Source: Myxococcus stipitatus DSM 14675 (lineage in GTDB: Bacteria > Myxococcota > Myxococcia > Myxococcales > Myxococcaceae). Taken from it: DNA of 64,000 nucleotides. Where the stretch lies: contig NC_020126.1 of NCBI RefSeq assembly GCF_000331735.1, positions 9,365,501 through 9,429,500 of the forward strand, written 5' to 3'. How positions within the stretch are numbered: the stretch's first letter is position 1; every line of letters starts with the position of its first letter. Shown piece after piece: positions 16,291 through 24,986 of this stretch. Under the pieces are notes generated by a model. It was not told the DNA's origin, did no database searches, and saw only the letters and a program-made list of their open reading frames with translations. The translations under genes and the position numbers were made by a program.

Positions 16291-17805
16291 TCAGAAGCGG
16301 TCGGGGCCCGCGGGCGGCTCCGGCACCGGGGCGGGCGCCGTCAGCACGCCGTGCTCCGGGATGGGCGGCTGCATGGGCAGCACCACCGTGAAGCGCGAGC
16401 CGCGCCCGAACTCACTCTCCACGAACACCTTGCCGCCGTGGCCCTCCACCAGGCTCTTCACGATGGCCAGGCCCAGCCCCGCCCCGCCGTGCTCGCGCGT
16501 GGAGCTGCCATCCACCTGGTAGAAGCTCTGGAAGATGCGCTCGAACTGGTCCTCGCGGATGCCCACGCCCGTGTCCTCCACGCAGACGCGGTAGCCCGGC
16601 GCGCCCAGCGTGTCCTGGAGGCCCACCTCCGACATCACCACCGAGACGCGGCCTCCGGACGCGGTGAACTTCAGCGCGTTGGCCAGCAGGTTCACCAGCA
16701 CCTGCCGCAGCTTGTCCGCGTCGCCCGCGAGCCTGGGCCGAGGCAACGGCGGCAGCCGCACCTCCAGCTCCACGCCCTTGCGCTGCGCCTGCGGCATCAC
16801 GCTGGACACGGCCGTCTGGATGACGCCCGCCAGGTCCACCGGGCCCATGGCCAGCCGCAGCCGTCCGGCTTCAATCTGGCTCAGGTCCAGGATGGAGGAG
16901 ATGAGGTTGAGCAGCGACTCCCCCTTCTCCACGATGGTGCGCACGTAGAGCAGCTGCTCGGGGTTGAGCGCGCCGGCCAGCCCCTCCGCGAGCATCTCCG
17001 AGTAGCCGATGATGGACGCCAGCGGCGTGCGCAGCTCGTGGCTCACCGTGCCCAGGAAGGTGGACTTCAGGCGGTCCAGCTCCTTGAGCCGGGTGTTCAC
17101 CTGGGCCAGCCGCGAGTTCTGCGACTCCAGCTCGCGGTGGGTCTCCAGCATCGCCTCGATGTGGAGCTGCGTGGTCAGGTGCGTGCGGTGTCCGCTGGCC
17201 ACCAGCGCGGCGAGCACCTGTCCGAAGTGCGTCAGCACCTGCGCGGCGGTGCGCTCGGGGGCGCGCCGCACCTTGGACACCAGCTCCTGCGCGCGCGACA
17301 GCTCCAGCCCGGAGATGTCCGTGAGCGTCTCCGGAAAGTCGCCCAGCTCCTCGGGGGTGAAGGGCCCCAGGATGACCCGCCCCAGCAGGTCCCCTTCCCA
17401 GCGCACGGGCATGACCAGATAGCGCAGGCCGGTGAAGCACGGCAGCGCGATGAGCCCCGCCTCCTCCGCGCCATCGCCCTGCGCCAGCCGCGCGCCGTGG
17501 CCCGGCGCCACGGGGCCGTCCTTCACCCGGGACACCGTCGCGGTGCAGCGCGAGCGTCCGTCCGGGAAGGAGAAGACATACGCGCAGAAGTCGCCGTGGC
17601 CCACCTTCACGTCGGCCAGCTTGGTGCCGCGCGTGTCCAGGACCTTGATGCCCACGCGGTACAGCTCGCTGAAGCTCTTCACCACCTCCGCGAACGAGGG
17701 CACATCCAACATCTCGCCAAGCGTCAGGCGCCGCTGGAGGACCGACTCCCGGCGGGAGCTGGGGGCGCCCTCCGGAGGGGCGTTCCCCTGGAAGCCTCCG
17801 CTCAT
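16291..17805 (-). CDS. Soluble histidine kinase with PocR-type sensor domain
   Basis: A 504-residue kinase without membrane spans. Residues about 30-185 form a PocR-like ligand-binding domain with Cys74, Cys87 and Cys123 in the family positions (DFCAYVFSFPDG, RC, LPCFTGLRYLVMPV), which may bind a small molecule or metal. A coiled coil (about 205-245) leads to the HisKA box with His256 (VSHELRTPLASIIGYSEML) and the HATPase domain (N, G1 and G2 boxes NLLANALKF, DTGVGI, GGAGLGLAI). Its ATG overlaps the TGA of the MglA-like GTPase (ATGA at 17802-17805), so the two proteins are made together. No cognate regulator lies beside it; the partner must be encoded elsewhere. Confidence 0.85.
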   Translation of the reverse strand: MSGGFQGNAPPEGAPSSRRESVLQRRLTLGEMLDVPSFAEVVKSFSELYRVGIKVLDTRGTKLADVKVGHGDFCAYVFSFPDGRSRCTATVSRVKDGPVAPGHGARLAQGDGAEEAGLIALPCFTGLRYLVMPVRWEGDLLGRVILGPFTPEELGDFPETLTDISGLELSRAQELVSKVRRAPERTAAQVLTHFGQVLAALVASGHRTHLTTQLHIEAMLETHRELESQNSRLAQVNTRLKELDRLKSTFLGTVSHELRTPLASIIGYSEMLAEGLAGALNPEQLLYVRTIVEKGESLLNLISSILDLSQIEAGRLRLAMGPVDLAGVIQTAVSSVMPQAQRKGVELEVRLPPLPRPRLAGDADKLRQVLVNLLANALKFTASGGRVSVVMSEVGLQDTLGAPGYRVCVEDTGVGIREDQFERIFQSFYQVDGSSTREHGGAGLGLAIVKSLVEGHGGKVFVESEFGRGSRFTVVLPMQPPIPEHGVLTAPAPVPEPPAGPDRF

Positions 17806-18521
17806 CGCCCGCCCCCCACCTGGTCGTCCCGGCCCACCCCGGTGTAGCGCCCGGCCAGCGCCGTGCCGGACAGGTCCATGCGTCCGAAAATCTGCGCGAG
17901 GAACTCCTGCTCCGTCAGCGCCACGTTGCGCGCCAGGTGCGCGCGGGCATCCAGCCGCCGGTAGGCCGCCCTGGCCACCGCGTGGAAGGTCTCCAGCACG
18001 CCCTCGCCCCGGAGCGCGACGGCGCCCACCACCTCTTCGCCGCCCCGCTTGCGCGCCTCCTCCAGCTCCGCCTCCGTGCGAGCGTCCGGCAGGTCGCGCT
18101 TGTTGAACTGGATGACGACGGGCACCTGCTCCACGTCCAGCCCGTTCTCCTTCATGTTGTCCTGGAGGTTTCGCCAGTAGGCGTTGTTCTCCGCGGTCGC
18201 GCTGTGCCGGCTGTCCGCGATGAACACCACCGCGTCCGCGCCCTGGAGCACGATGCGCCGGGTCGCGTTGTGGATGACCTGGCCCGGGACGGTGAAGAGC
18301 TTCACCTTCACCTTGAAGCCCGCGGACGTGGAGAAGAAGACAGGCAGCAGATCGAAGAACAGCGTCCGGTCGTCGTGGGTCTCCACCGTCAGCAATCGGC
18401 CACGCACCTCCGGGGACGCGCGGGCATGGAGATGGCGCAGATTCGTCGTCTTCCCGCTGAGTCCGGGCCCGTAGTAGACGATCTTGAGCGTCAGCTCGCG
18501 CTGGGCGTGGTTGAGTTGCAA
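17802..18521 (-). CDS. MglA-like small Ras-family GTPase
   Basis: A 239-residue GTPase of the bacterial MglA/GlpT-like family, longer than MglA (195) by a C-terminal extension. Motifs: P-loop GPGLSGKT (18-25), switch-II-like TVPGQ (77-81) and NKRD (140-143). The text VETHDDRTLFFDLLP is characteristic of MglA proteins. The TTG at 18521 is proposed as start because homologous sequence begins with MQLNHAQREL there and because a TATAAA box lies at 18586-18591, downstream of the alternative start at 18674. MglA-type GTPases set cell polarity for gliding and pilus motility. Coupling to the PocR kinase suggests a signalling module. Start confidence is moderate. Confidence 0.8.
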   Translation of the reverse strand: MQLNHAQRELTLKIVYYGPGLSGKTTNLRHLHARASPEVRGRLLTVETHDDRTLFFDLLPVFFSTSAGFKVKVKLFTVPGQVIHNATRRIVLQGADAVVFIADSRHSATAENNAYWRNLQDNMKENGLDVEQVPVVIQFNKRDLPDARTEAELEEARKRGGEEVVGAVALRGEGVLETFHAVARAAYRRLDARAHLARNVALTEQEFLAQIFGRMDLSGTALAGRYTGVGRDDQVGGGR

Positions 18522-18585
18522 GGGATGCTCGGGCAGGCGGGAATCGAGATGAGGGGAGGCCAGCCCTCCGTGGACGACCAGGGTT

Positions 18586-18591
18586 TTTATA
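18586..18591 (-). promoter_or_regulatory. TATAAA -10-like box for the GTPase/kinase operon
   Basis: TATAAA on the minus strand lies about 65 bp before the proposed TTG start at 18521. The -35 region (TTCCGC at 17-bp spacing) is poor. If used, transcription begins near 18579, which rules out the longer reading frame start at 18674. The gap 18522-18814 otherwise shows no gene. Confidence 0.4.
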
Positions 18592-18814
18592 GTGGGAAGG
18601 CGTCCGGCGCGGAAGGCCGGCCGCACTCCAGCCGTGGGTGAAGGCGGAGTCAGGCGCCGGAATGGTCTGGGCAACGCTTGGGTTGACCGGAATCCGGCCC
18701 TCCCATCGCCAGGGGAGACAATCTCCTCACTTGAGAAGACAATGTGCGCGGAATCCCCGCGTGCACCGGTGGCGGGGGTGCGGTTAGGATCGCAGCGCGA
18801 CGGAGGAGATGGCG

Positions 18815-19351
18815 ATGACGATGAAGCAGGTGGACCCGGGCGTGGAGATGGCCCCAGCCCCGGTGCTGGAAGCGGTGGGCCTCCCCAACGACCTGACGGC
18901 GGCGGTGAAGTTCACCCTGCCCACCGACGAGGACATGACGGCGGTGGCGGCCCTGCGCGCCGGCTCCGAGCCCTGGAAGAGCCGGGGTGAGACCCAGGAA
19001 GACAGCCTCAAGGCGCTCTCGCAGCTCAAGCCCAACGTGCACGTGGCGAAGCTGCAGAACCAGATCGTCGGCTACGTCACGGTGGAGCGGGATGGTCCGG
19101 TGCCCGGCGCGGCGTACCTGCGCAACATCGTCGTGAAGCAGGAGTTGCGCAAGAAGGGCCTGGGCATGGTGGTGTTGGAGCAGGCGCTCCGAGCCGCTCG
19201 GGACATGTACCGCAAGACGATTGCCCTGCGCGTGGACCCCTCCAACGCGCCCGCGGTGAGCTTCTACCGCAAGGCGGGCTTCACCACGGTGGCCACGGTG
19301 GTCTCCAAGAAGTCCGGCAAGCTGCGCCTGCTGATGTCCCGCGAGCTGTAA
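18815..19351 (+). CDS. GNAT-family N-acetyltransferase
   Basis: A 178-residue acetyltransferase. The acetyl-CoA-binding motif A is visible as YLRNIVVKQELRKKGLGMVVLEQAL (about 110-130; Q/R-x-x-G-x-G/A here RKKGLG), with motif B near LRVDPSNAPAVSFYRKAGF. It probably acetylates a small amine or a protein N-terminus; the substrate cannot be told. The ATG at 18815 is used because GGAGGA at 18802-18807 gives good spacing, while the ATG at 18809 would be too close. A possible 8-bp hairpin (19363-19370 with 19382-19389) follows the stop but has no T-tract. Confidence 0.8.
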   Translation: MTMKQVDPGVEMAPAPVLEAVGLPNDLTAAVKFTLPTDEDMTAVAALRAGSEPWKSRGETQEDSLKALSQLKPNVHVAKLQNQIVGYVTVERDGPVPGAAYLRNIVVKQELRKKGLGMVVLEQALRAARDMYRKTIALRVDPSNAPAVSFYRKAGFTTVATVVSKKSGKLRLLMSREL

Positions 19352-19601
19352 GCCGCGGTGGCCGGCGGGATGGCGCTCGCCTCCCGCCGAGCCTTCGCTC
19401 CGAGCGGGCCCCTCGGGTCCCGGAGCACCTCTCTCCCACGCAGCCTGACGAGCACGGGTGCCCTCGACGGGTGGGTGTGAAGCCCACCGCGAGGAGCGCG
19501 CCGCCGAGCGTCCGTCCAGAGGGGGGCACGTTCGCCGTGTTGTGGACTATCCTGGGAACCCCCGCACCCCATGCTCTGTCCCAACCGAGTCCGACATCCG
19601 C

Positions 19602-21386
19602 ATGAGACCTCTCGCTGAGCTGTTGCGCCATCTGGCGCGGCCCGGAGTGACGGAGCTGACACTGGCGACGGGACGGCCCCCCATGATTCGTGCAGGGGGT
19701 GGCACCTACGAGCCGCTGGACTCGGCGAATGTGACGACGGACGACGTCGTGCGAGCGCTGCAGGCCATGGTGGGTATCGCGCGGGCGTCGACCGTCACGG
19801 ATGCGCCCTCGCAGTGGTCCATCACGGCGAATGGGTTGGGGGCGCTGTCCATCGCCGCCATGCGACGCGGCGACATCATGCACCTGCGGCTGTCGCGCGC
19901 GGCGGAGGCGGCGGCATCGGGGGCCGTGCCCGCGCCCACGGCCGCTGGGACGAGCACCACCCCGCCGGGACAGACGGGCGCCTCCGCGCCGCAGGCGGGT
20001 GTGGGACAGGCTTCGGCGACGACCGCCGTCAGGCGGAGCGGTGCGGGTTCCGCTACTCCGGGGAGCAGCGCTTCCGCGCAGCAAAGTGCCTCGGGGTACG
20101 CCTCCGCTGGGAACGGCGCTTCCGCGCAGCAGGGCGGTGCCAGTCAGACCGCTGCCTCCGCGCAGGTGGCCTCCGCGGCTTCGGTCGCTCAGGAGGCCGC
20201 GCGCGTGCAAGCCCTGTCACGCCTGACGGGCGGAGCACGCGACCTCGCCGTGGTGCTGGAGCAAGGCCGCTCCAGCGGTGCCAGCGACATCCACGTGGTC
20301 GCCGAGCGGCCGGTGCTCTTCCGCCTCGCGGGCGACCTGGTGCCGCAGGGGGGCGCGCTGGACAGCACACGCGTGGAGGGCATGCTCATGCCCGTGGTGC
20401 CGGAGCGGCTGCGTCCGGTGCTGGAGCGCGATGGAAGCTGTGACTTCTCGCTCGACTCACCGGCGATGGGGCGCTTCCGCGTCAACGTCTCCCGTCATCG
20501 CACGGGCCTCAAGGGCACCTTCCGCGTGATTGCCCGCGAGGTGCCCACGCTGGAGTCGCTGGGCCTGCCCTCGGACATCGCGAAGGCGACGCACCACCAC
20601 CAGGGCCTCATCGTCGTCACCGGCCCTTCCGGCCACGGCAAGACGAGCACCCTGGCCGCGCTGGTCGACCTCATCAACCGCGAGACCTCGCACCACGTGC
20701 TCACCGTGGAGGACCCGGTGGAGTTCGTCCACCCGCGCAAGAAGGCGCTCATCAGCCAGCGCGAGGTGGGCACGCACACGAAGACCTTCGGCAGCGCGCT
20801 CAAGGGCAGCCTTCGCGAGGACCCGGACGTCATCGTCGTGGGCGAGCTGCGCGACACGGAGACGGTGCGCATGGCGCTGGCGGCCGCGGAGACGGGCCAC
20901 CTGCTCATCAGCACCATGAACACGCCGAGCGCGGCGAAGACCATCGACCGGCTCATCGACCTCTTCCCGCCCGCGGACCAGCAGCAGGTGCGCCTGTCCC
21001 TGGCCAGCGGTCTGCGCCTCATCGTCAGCCAGCGGCTGATGCTGGGCGCGGACGGCAAGAGCATGGTGGCCGCGGCGGAGGTACTGCCCGGCTCCGTGGC
21101 GCTGGGCAACCTCATCCGAGACAACAAGACGTACCAGATTCCCTCCCTCCAGCAGCGCGGCAAGAGCCTGGGCATCATCCGCTTCGAGGACTCCCTGACG
21201 GACCTGGTGCGCGCGGGCAAGGTGAAGCTCGAGGTGGCCAAGGGCTTCGTGGACAACCCGGACGAGCTGGAGGCCATGGTCACCGGACGCCGTCCGGGCG
21301 CCGCCGTGGCCGCGCCGGAGACGCCGCAGGACGGCGCGCGGCTGCTCAGCAAGATGGGCTCGCTGATGGGAAGGAAGGGCGGCTGA
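19602..21386 (+). CDS. PilT/PilU-like ATPase with duplicated N-terminal domain and Ala/Ser/Gln-rich linker
   Basis: A 594-residue secretion-type ATPase. Residues 1-100 look like a degenerate PilT N-domain (ELTLATGRPPMIRAGG). Then comes a low-complexity Ala/Ser/Gly/Gln linker (about 101-200), a second N-domain (about 210-310, SGASDIHVVAERPVLFRLAG) and the full ATPase core: Walker A GPSGHGKTST (341-350), the Asp-box EDPVEF, Walker B DPDVIVVGELRD, and the His-box. It differs from standard PilT (about 345-370 aa) by the extra N-terminal unit. It is followed after one base by a normal-length PilT paralogue, so the pair is probably co-transcribed. It likely drives pilus retraction or regulates it. 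Confidence 0.85.
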   Translation: MRPLAELLRHLARPGVTELTLATGRPPMIRAGGGTYEPLDSANVTTDDVVRALQAMVGIARASTVTDAPSQWSITANGLGALSIAAMRRGDIMHLRLSRAAEAAASGAVPAPTAAGTSTTPPGQTGASAPQAGVGQASATTAVRRSGAGSATPGSSASAQQSASGYASAGNGASAQQGGASQTAASAQVASAASVAQEAARVQALSRLTGGARDLAVVLEQGRSSGASDIHVVAERPVLFRLAGDLVPQGGALDSTRVEGMLMPVVPERLRPVLERDGSCDFSLDSPAMGRFRVNVSRHRTGLKGTFRVIAREVPTLESLGLPSDIAKATHHHQGLIVVTGPSGHGKTSTLAALVDLINRETSHHVLTVEDPVEFVHPRKKALISQREVGTHTKTFGSALKGSLREDPDVIVVGELRDTETVRMALAAAETGHLLISTMNTPSAAKTIDRLIDLFPPADQQQVRLSLASGLRLIVSQRLMLGADGKSMVAAAEVLPGSVALGNLIRDNKTYQIPSLQQRGKSLGIIRFEDSLTDLVRAGKVKLEVAKGFVDNPDELEAMVTGRRPGAAVAAPETPQDGARLLSKMGSLMGRKGG

Positions 21387-21387
21387 G

Positions 21388-22494
21388 ATGAGCACCACGC
21401 CACGCATCGCCGCGTTCTTCGACACGCTGCTGGAGCAGAAGGGCAGCGACCTGCACCTGAGCACGGGCTCCCCCCCCATGGCCCGCGTCCGAGGCGAGCT
21501 GGTGGCGCTGCGAGAGGAGCTGCTCACGCCCCAGGAGGTCGAGGGGCTCCTCTTCGAGCTCATCAACCCCCAGCAGAGGCGGCAGATTGTCGAGGAGCTG
21601 GACCTCGACTTCGCCTACGGCTACGGGGCGAAGGCCCGCTTCCGCGCCAACTACTTCTACAAGCAGACGGGGCTGGGCGCGGTGTTCCGCACCATCCCCA
21701 GCAAGGTGCTGACGCTCGAGGACCTGAAGACGCCGGAGGTGGTGCGCAAGCTGGCGGACCGGCGCAGTGGCCTGGTGTTGGTGACGGGCCCCACGGGCAG
21801 CGGCAAGTCCACGACGCTGGCGGGGATGGTCCATCACATCAACCACACACGTCCGGCGCACATCCTCACCATCGAGGACCCCGTGGAGTTCGTCCACGAG
21901 TCCGCCCGGTCGCAAGTCACGCACCGCGAGGTGGGGCCCCACGCGTCCAGCTTCGCCACGGCCATCCGCTCCGCGGGCCGCGAGGACCCCAACGTCATCC
22001 TCATCGGCGAGCTTCGCACCAACGAGACGATGAAGCTGGCGCTCCAGCTGGCCAGCTTCGGTGTGCTGGTGTTCGCCACGGTGCACACCAACAGCGCACC
22101 CGCCACCATCGACCGCATCATCAACTCCTTCCCCGCCGACGAGCAGGCCCAGGTGCGCGGCATGCTGGCGGAGAGCCTCGCCGGGATTGTCGCGCAGCAG
22201 CTCATCAAGACGGCGGACGGCAAGGGCCGCGTGGCGGCGCTGGAAATCCTGGTGGGTGGCGCCGCCATCGCCTCGATGATTCGCGAGGGCAAGGTCTTCC
22301 AGATTGCCTCCAAGATGCAGGCGGGCCAGGGCCAGGGCATGCAGACGCTCGACATGCACCTGGAGCGCATGGTGCGGGACAACATCGTCACGCCCGAGGC
22401 CGCGCTGGAGAAGGCCCAGGACAAGGAGAACCTGGCCAAGGTCATCCAGCGGCTCAAGCCGGACTGGGTGCTCCCGGAGTCGCTGAAGGCCTAG
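21388..22494 (+). CDS. PilT-like type IV pilus retraction ATPase
   Basis: A 368-residue hexameric ATPase of the PilT family, which powers depolymerisation of type IV pili from the cytoplasmic side of the inner membrane. Visible: N-domain GSDLHLSTGSPPMARVRG, Walker A GPTGSGKST (about 134-142), Asp-box EDPVEFVHE, Walker B DPNVILIGELR, and the C-terminal GMQTLDMHLERM where PilT proteins have GMQTMD. The AIR-x-x-x-REDPD box reads AIRSAGREDPN. In Myxococcus the main pilT sits in the pil cluster; this pair is apart from any other pil gene in the window and is therefore likely a paralogue. Its 3' end overlaps the convergent gene by 41 bp. Confidence 0.85.
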   Translation: MSTTPRIAAFFDTLLEQKGSDLHLSTGSPPMARVRGELVALREELLTPQEVEGLLFELINPQQRRQIVEELDLDFAYGYGAKARFRANYFYKQTGLGAVFRTIPSKVLTLEDLKTPEVVRKLADRRSGLVLVTGPTGSGKSTTLAGMVHHINHTRPAHILTIEDPVEFVHESARSQVTHREVGPHASSFATAIRSAGREDPNVILIGELRTNETMKLALQLASFGVLVFATVHTNSAPATIDRIINSFPADEQAQVRGMLAESLAGIVAQQLIKTADGKGRVAALEILVGGAAIASMIREGKVFQIASKMQAGQGQGMQTLDMHLERMVRDNIVTPEAALEKAQDKENLAKVIQRLKPDWVLPESLKA

Positions 22495-24862
22495 CCATGG
22501 GGGCCTTCTCGCCCATGAGGACGCGCTTCCAGTTCTCGAAGCCGTCGTGCTCCTTCAACGGCTCGAGGTCCGGGTAGCTCAACAGCCAGTTCCACGTGCC
22601 CCGGCTGAACAGCCCCTCCGGGTCTCGCAGCGACAGCGACAGGTGGAGGACCGCCCTGCGCCCATCCTCCTCCGTCGTGTCCTCGACCAGGTCGCGCGGA
22701 ACACTCGAGGGACGAGCCCCCGTCCGGAGCTGCGGGCCGAGCACGCGGCAGAGGGAGTAGAAGCAGGCCAGCGTGTAGCTGAGTCCCCCCCACCACTGCG
22801 CCTGGGTCTCCCGGGAGGCGGCGGTGGCCTCGGCCGAGATCCTCCCGATGCGTCGACGCAAGTCGGTGAAGCGCGCCTGCTCCTGGAGGTAGGCCCGCGC
22901 GGCCCAGCGCTCCCCCAGCACCCATTCCTCTCCGAGCACTCCGAGCCGGAGCTCGCGCCGCTCCTTGCGGGACAGGGACGGCTGGAACCGCTCGATGCCT
23001 CGCTGCATGTCCTGCCACCGCGTCAGCCGGCGCAGCGACAACGGCCGCAGCATGAGCTCGCTCCAGAAGGAGGAGACATCGAGCAACCGGACCTGGCTCA
23101 GCCGCAGCTCCACGCAGGCGAGCGCGGTCTCCACGGTGAGGACCTGGGTCCACCGCTTCCGAGGCGGCCAGAAGAAGGTCCTCCAGAAGAAGCGCCGGTC
23201 GGAGGTCTGCCGCACGCACCACCCCAGGATGCGCCAGCGCATCGCCGTCAGCAGTCGCTGGAGGCTCTCGCGCGCGAGCAACAGCATGACGTACTCCAGG
23301 CCCAGCGCATCCCGAGTCACCCACAGCCGCGCCAGGTCCACGTCCTGGATGCGGTCCAGCGGGAGGATGCGCTGGTTCTCCAGCGAGTCCCGCAGACACT
23401 TCCACGCGTCCGGACAGCGCTCATCCAGCACGGGCCGGGCCTCGCTCAACCGAGGCGCCCACTTGCAGGCCGAGCGGCACGCGGAGGCCAGACGAAACCG
23501 GACAATGCCCAGGTGAGGGAAGCGCTCCGCCAGCTCCAGGTAGATGCCGATGGCCTCCACGTAGTTGCCCTGGGCCTCCAGCGCCTGCGCGAGCTGGAGC
23601 CGGGCCGGCGCACTGCCTGGACTCTGGGTGGCGGCCTCTCGGAAGCACTCCTCGGCGCGGCCTCCATGTCCCTTGGCGCCCTTGCGCATCTCCCGCACGC
23701 CCTCGTGGTACTCCCGCAACGCGAGGCCATCTCCCTCGCGCCAGTAGGACCACTCCGGCAGCGTGGTGCAGATCTCCAAGGCGCGCTCGGCGGCGCAGTA
23801 CGCGGCCCGCTCGACGGCGTGCTCGACCTTCTCCGCGTCCCAGAAGGTGCGCGCCATCAACGTCTGGCCGGAATACACATCCACCATGTTGACGCGGATG
23901 CCGTGCAGCCCTTCGGCCTCGCTGAACAGGATGTTGCCGGACACCTCGAGCTCGCTGGGAGGCTTCATCAACCGCAGCACGAACGCGGCGACCCGGGACC
24001 ACCAGCGGTCGTCCTTCACGGTGTCCTGCTCGACGAAGTCCTGCCAGTAGGTGAGCGGCCCGCCCGGCAAGGGCGTGGGAGCGTGCGGCGCGTTGCGATG
24101 GATGCACTCGCGGACCAGCTGCTCCAGCGCGGGATGCCGAACCCCCGAGACATCCCAGATGCCGCCCACCCGGATGGGTCGCAGCGACTGACGCAGGTTG
24201 CTCCGCTCGAAGACCATGAGCAGCACCAGGACGCCGCCACCGACCAGCAGCAGCGTCACGAGCTTCGCGGGCGTGGAGGTCTGCTCCACCAGCGGGGAGA
24301 TGACGTTGTCGGTGAAGTAGCGCCCCGTGACGTGATTGAAGCCGCAGCCCGCCCACCCCATGGCGGGTTGGTTCCCGGAGAGCGTGCACTCCCACTGCGC
24401 GGAGAGCCCCAGCGCGGTGCTGAGGGCGACGGTCGCCACAGCCAGGTGGAAGACGCGCCTCGACAGGAAGCGAGCCGCCAGGGCCAGGACCGAGACGACG
24501 CCCACCACCAAGGGCAGCGAGGGCCAGAGCCACCCCAGTATCCCCAGTCCTGGAAGCGAGGACACCCCACGCTCCCAGAGCAGCAGCTGCTCCCGCCACA
24601 ACATCGCGATGGCCCACGCCAGCAGCAGCGCCACCCCCACCCAGGCGCCCGCCATCAACACCCCCAGGGGGAGGTAGGGCCAGGGGACGGCGGCCAGGCG
24701 CGGGAAGAGGCCCGCGCCCTTCGGGAAGAGCCTTCTCAGCCCCAGGAGCAAGCCGCAGACGAGCAGCGACACCAGGAACAGCGTCCCCCATCCACGGAGG
24801 AATGAATCGACGAAGACCACGGCTGCGCCCCCCACACGTGTGCCTGGGCCCGCACGGCTCAC
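22454..24862 (-). CDS. Large membrane protein with N-terminal span cluster and TPR-like middle region
   Basis: An 802-residue protein of unknown function. Residues 1-240 contain about five hydrophobic spans (for example FLVSLLVCGLLLGL, VLMAGAWVGVALLLAWAIAM, LVTLLLVGGGVLVLLMVF). A cytoplasmic part follows with a TPR-like helical section (about 385-460: EECFREAATQSPGSAPARLQLAQALEAQGNYVEAIGIYLELAERFP). The rest is Arg/Leu-rich without recognised motifs. The start is uncertain: GTG at 24862 is the longest, and GTG at 24820 follows a G-rich ribosome site. Its last 13 codons overlap the 3' end of the convergent PilT gene. No link to pili is shown, but the tight convergent overlap is worth noting. 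Confidence 0.65.
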   Translation of the reverse strand: MSRAGPGTRVGGAAVVFVDSFLRGWGTLFLVSLLVCGLLLGLRRLFPKGAGLFPRLAAVPWPYLPLGVLMAGAWVGVALLLAWAIAMLWREQLLLWERGVSSLPGLGILGWLWPSLPLVVGVVSVLALAARFLSRRVFHLAVATVALSTALGLSAQWECTLSGNQPAMGWAGCGFNHVTGRYFTDNVISPLVEQTSTPAKLVTLLLVGGGVLVLLMVFERSNLRQSLRPIRVGGIWDVSGVRHPALEQLVRECIHRNAPHAPTPLPGGPLTYWQDFVEQDTVKDDRWWSRVAAFVLRLMKPPSELEVSGNILFSEAEGLHGIRVNMVDVYSGQTLMARTFWDAEKVEHAVERAAYCAAERALEICTTLPEWSYWREGDGLALREYHEGVREMRKGAKGHGGRAEECFREAATQSPGSAPARLQLAQALEAQGNYVEAIGIYLELAERFPHLGIVRFRLASACRSACKWAPRLSEARPVLDERCPDAWKCLRDSLENQRILPLDRIQDVDLARLWVTRDALGLEYVMLLLARESLQRLLTAMRWRILGWCVRQTSDRRFFWRTFFWPPRKRWTQVLTVETALACVELRLSQVRLLDVSSFWSELMLRPLSLRRLTRWQDMQRGIERFQPSLSRKERRELRLGVLGEEWVLGERWAARAYLQEQARFTDLRRRIGRISAEATAASRETQAQWWGGLSYTLACFYSLCRVLGPQLRTGARPSSVPRDLVEDTTEEDGRRAVLHLSLSLRDPEGLFSRGTWNWLLSYPDLEPLKEHDGFENWKRVLMGEKAPMARPSATPGAPSPA

Positions 24863-24986
24863 CCGCCAGGTTCATGTTCAGGCCGGAGTCCGAAGGCGGC
24901 AACCCTGTCACCTCGGGCACAGTCGGGGAGCGGCAAGCGTCAGGAACCAGGCCCCCTGTCGTCGCTCGCGGGGAACGGAGACTCCG

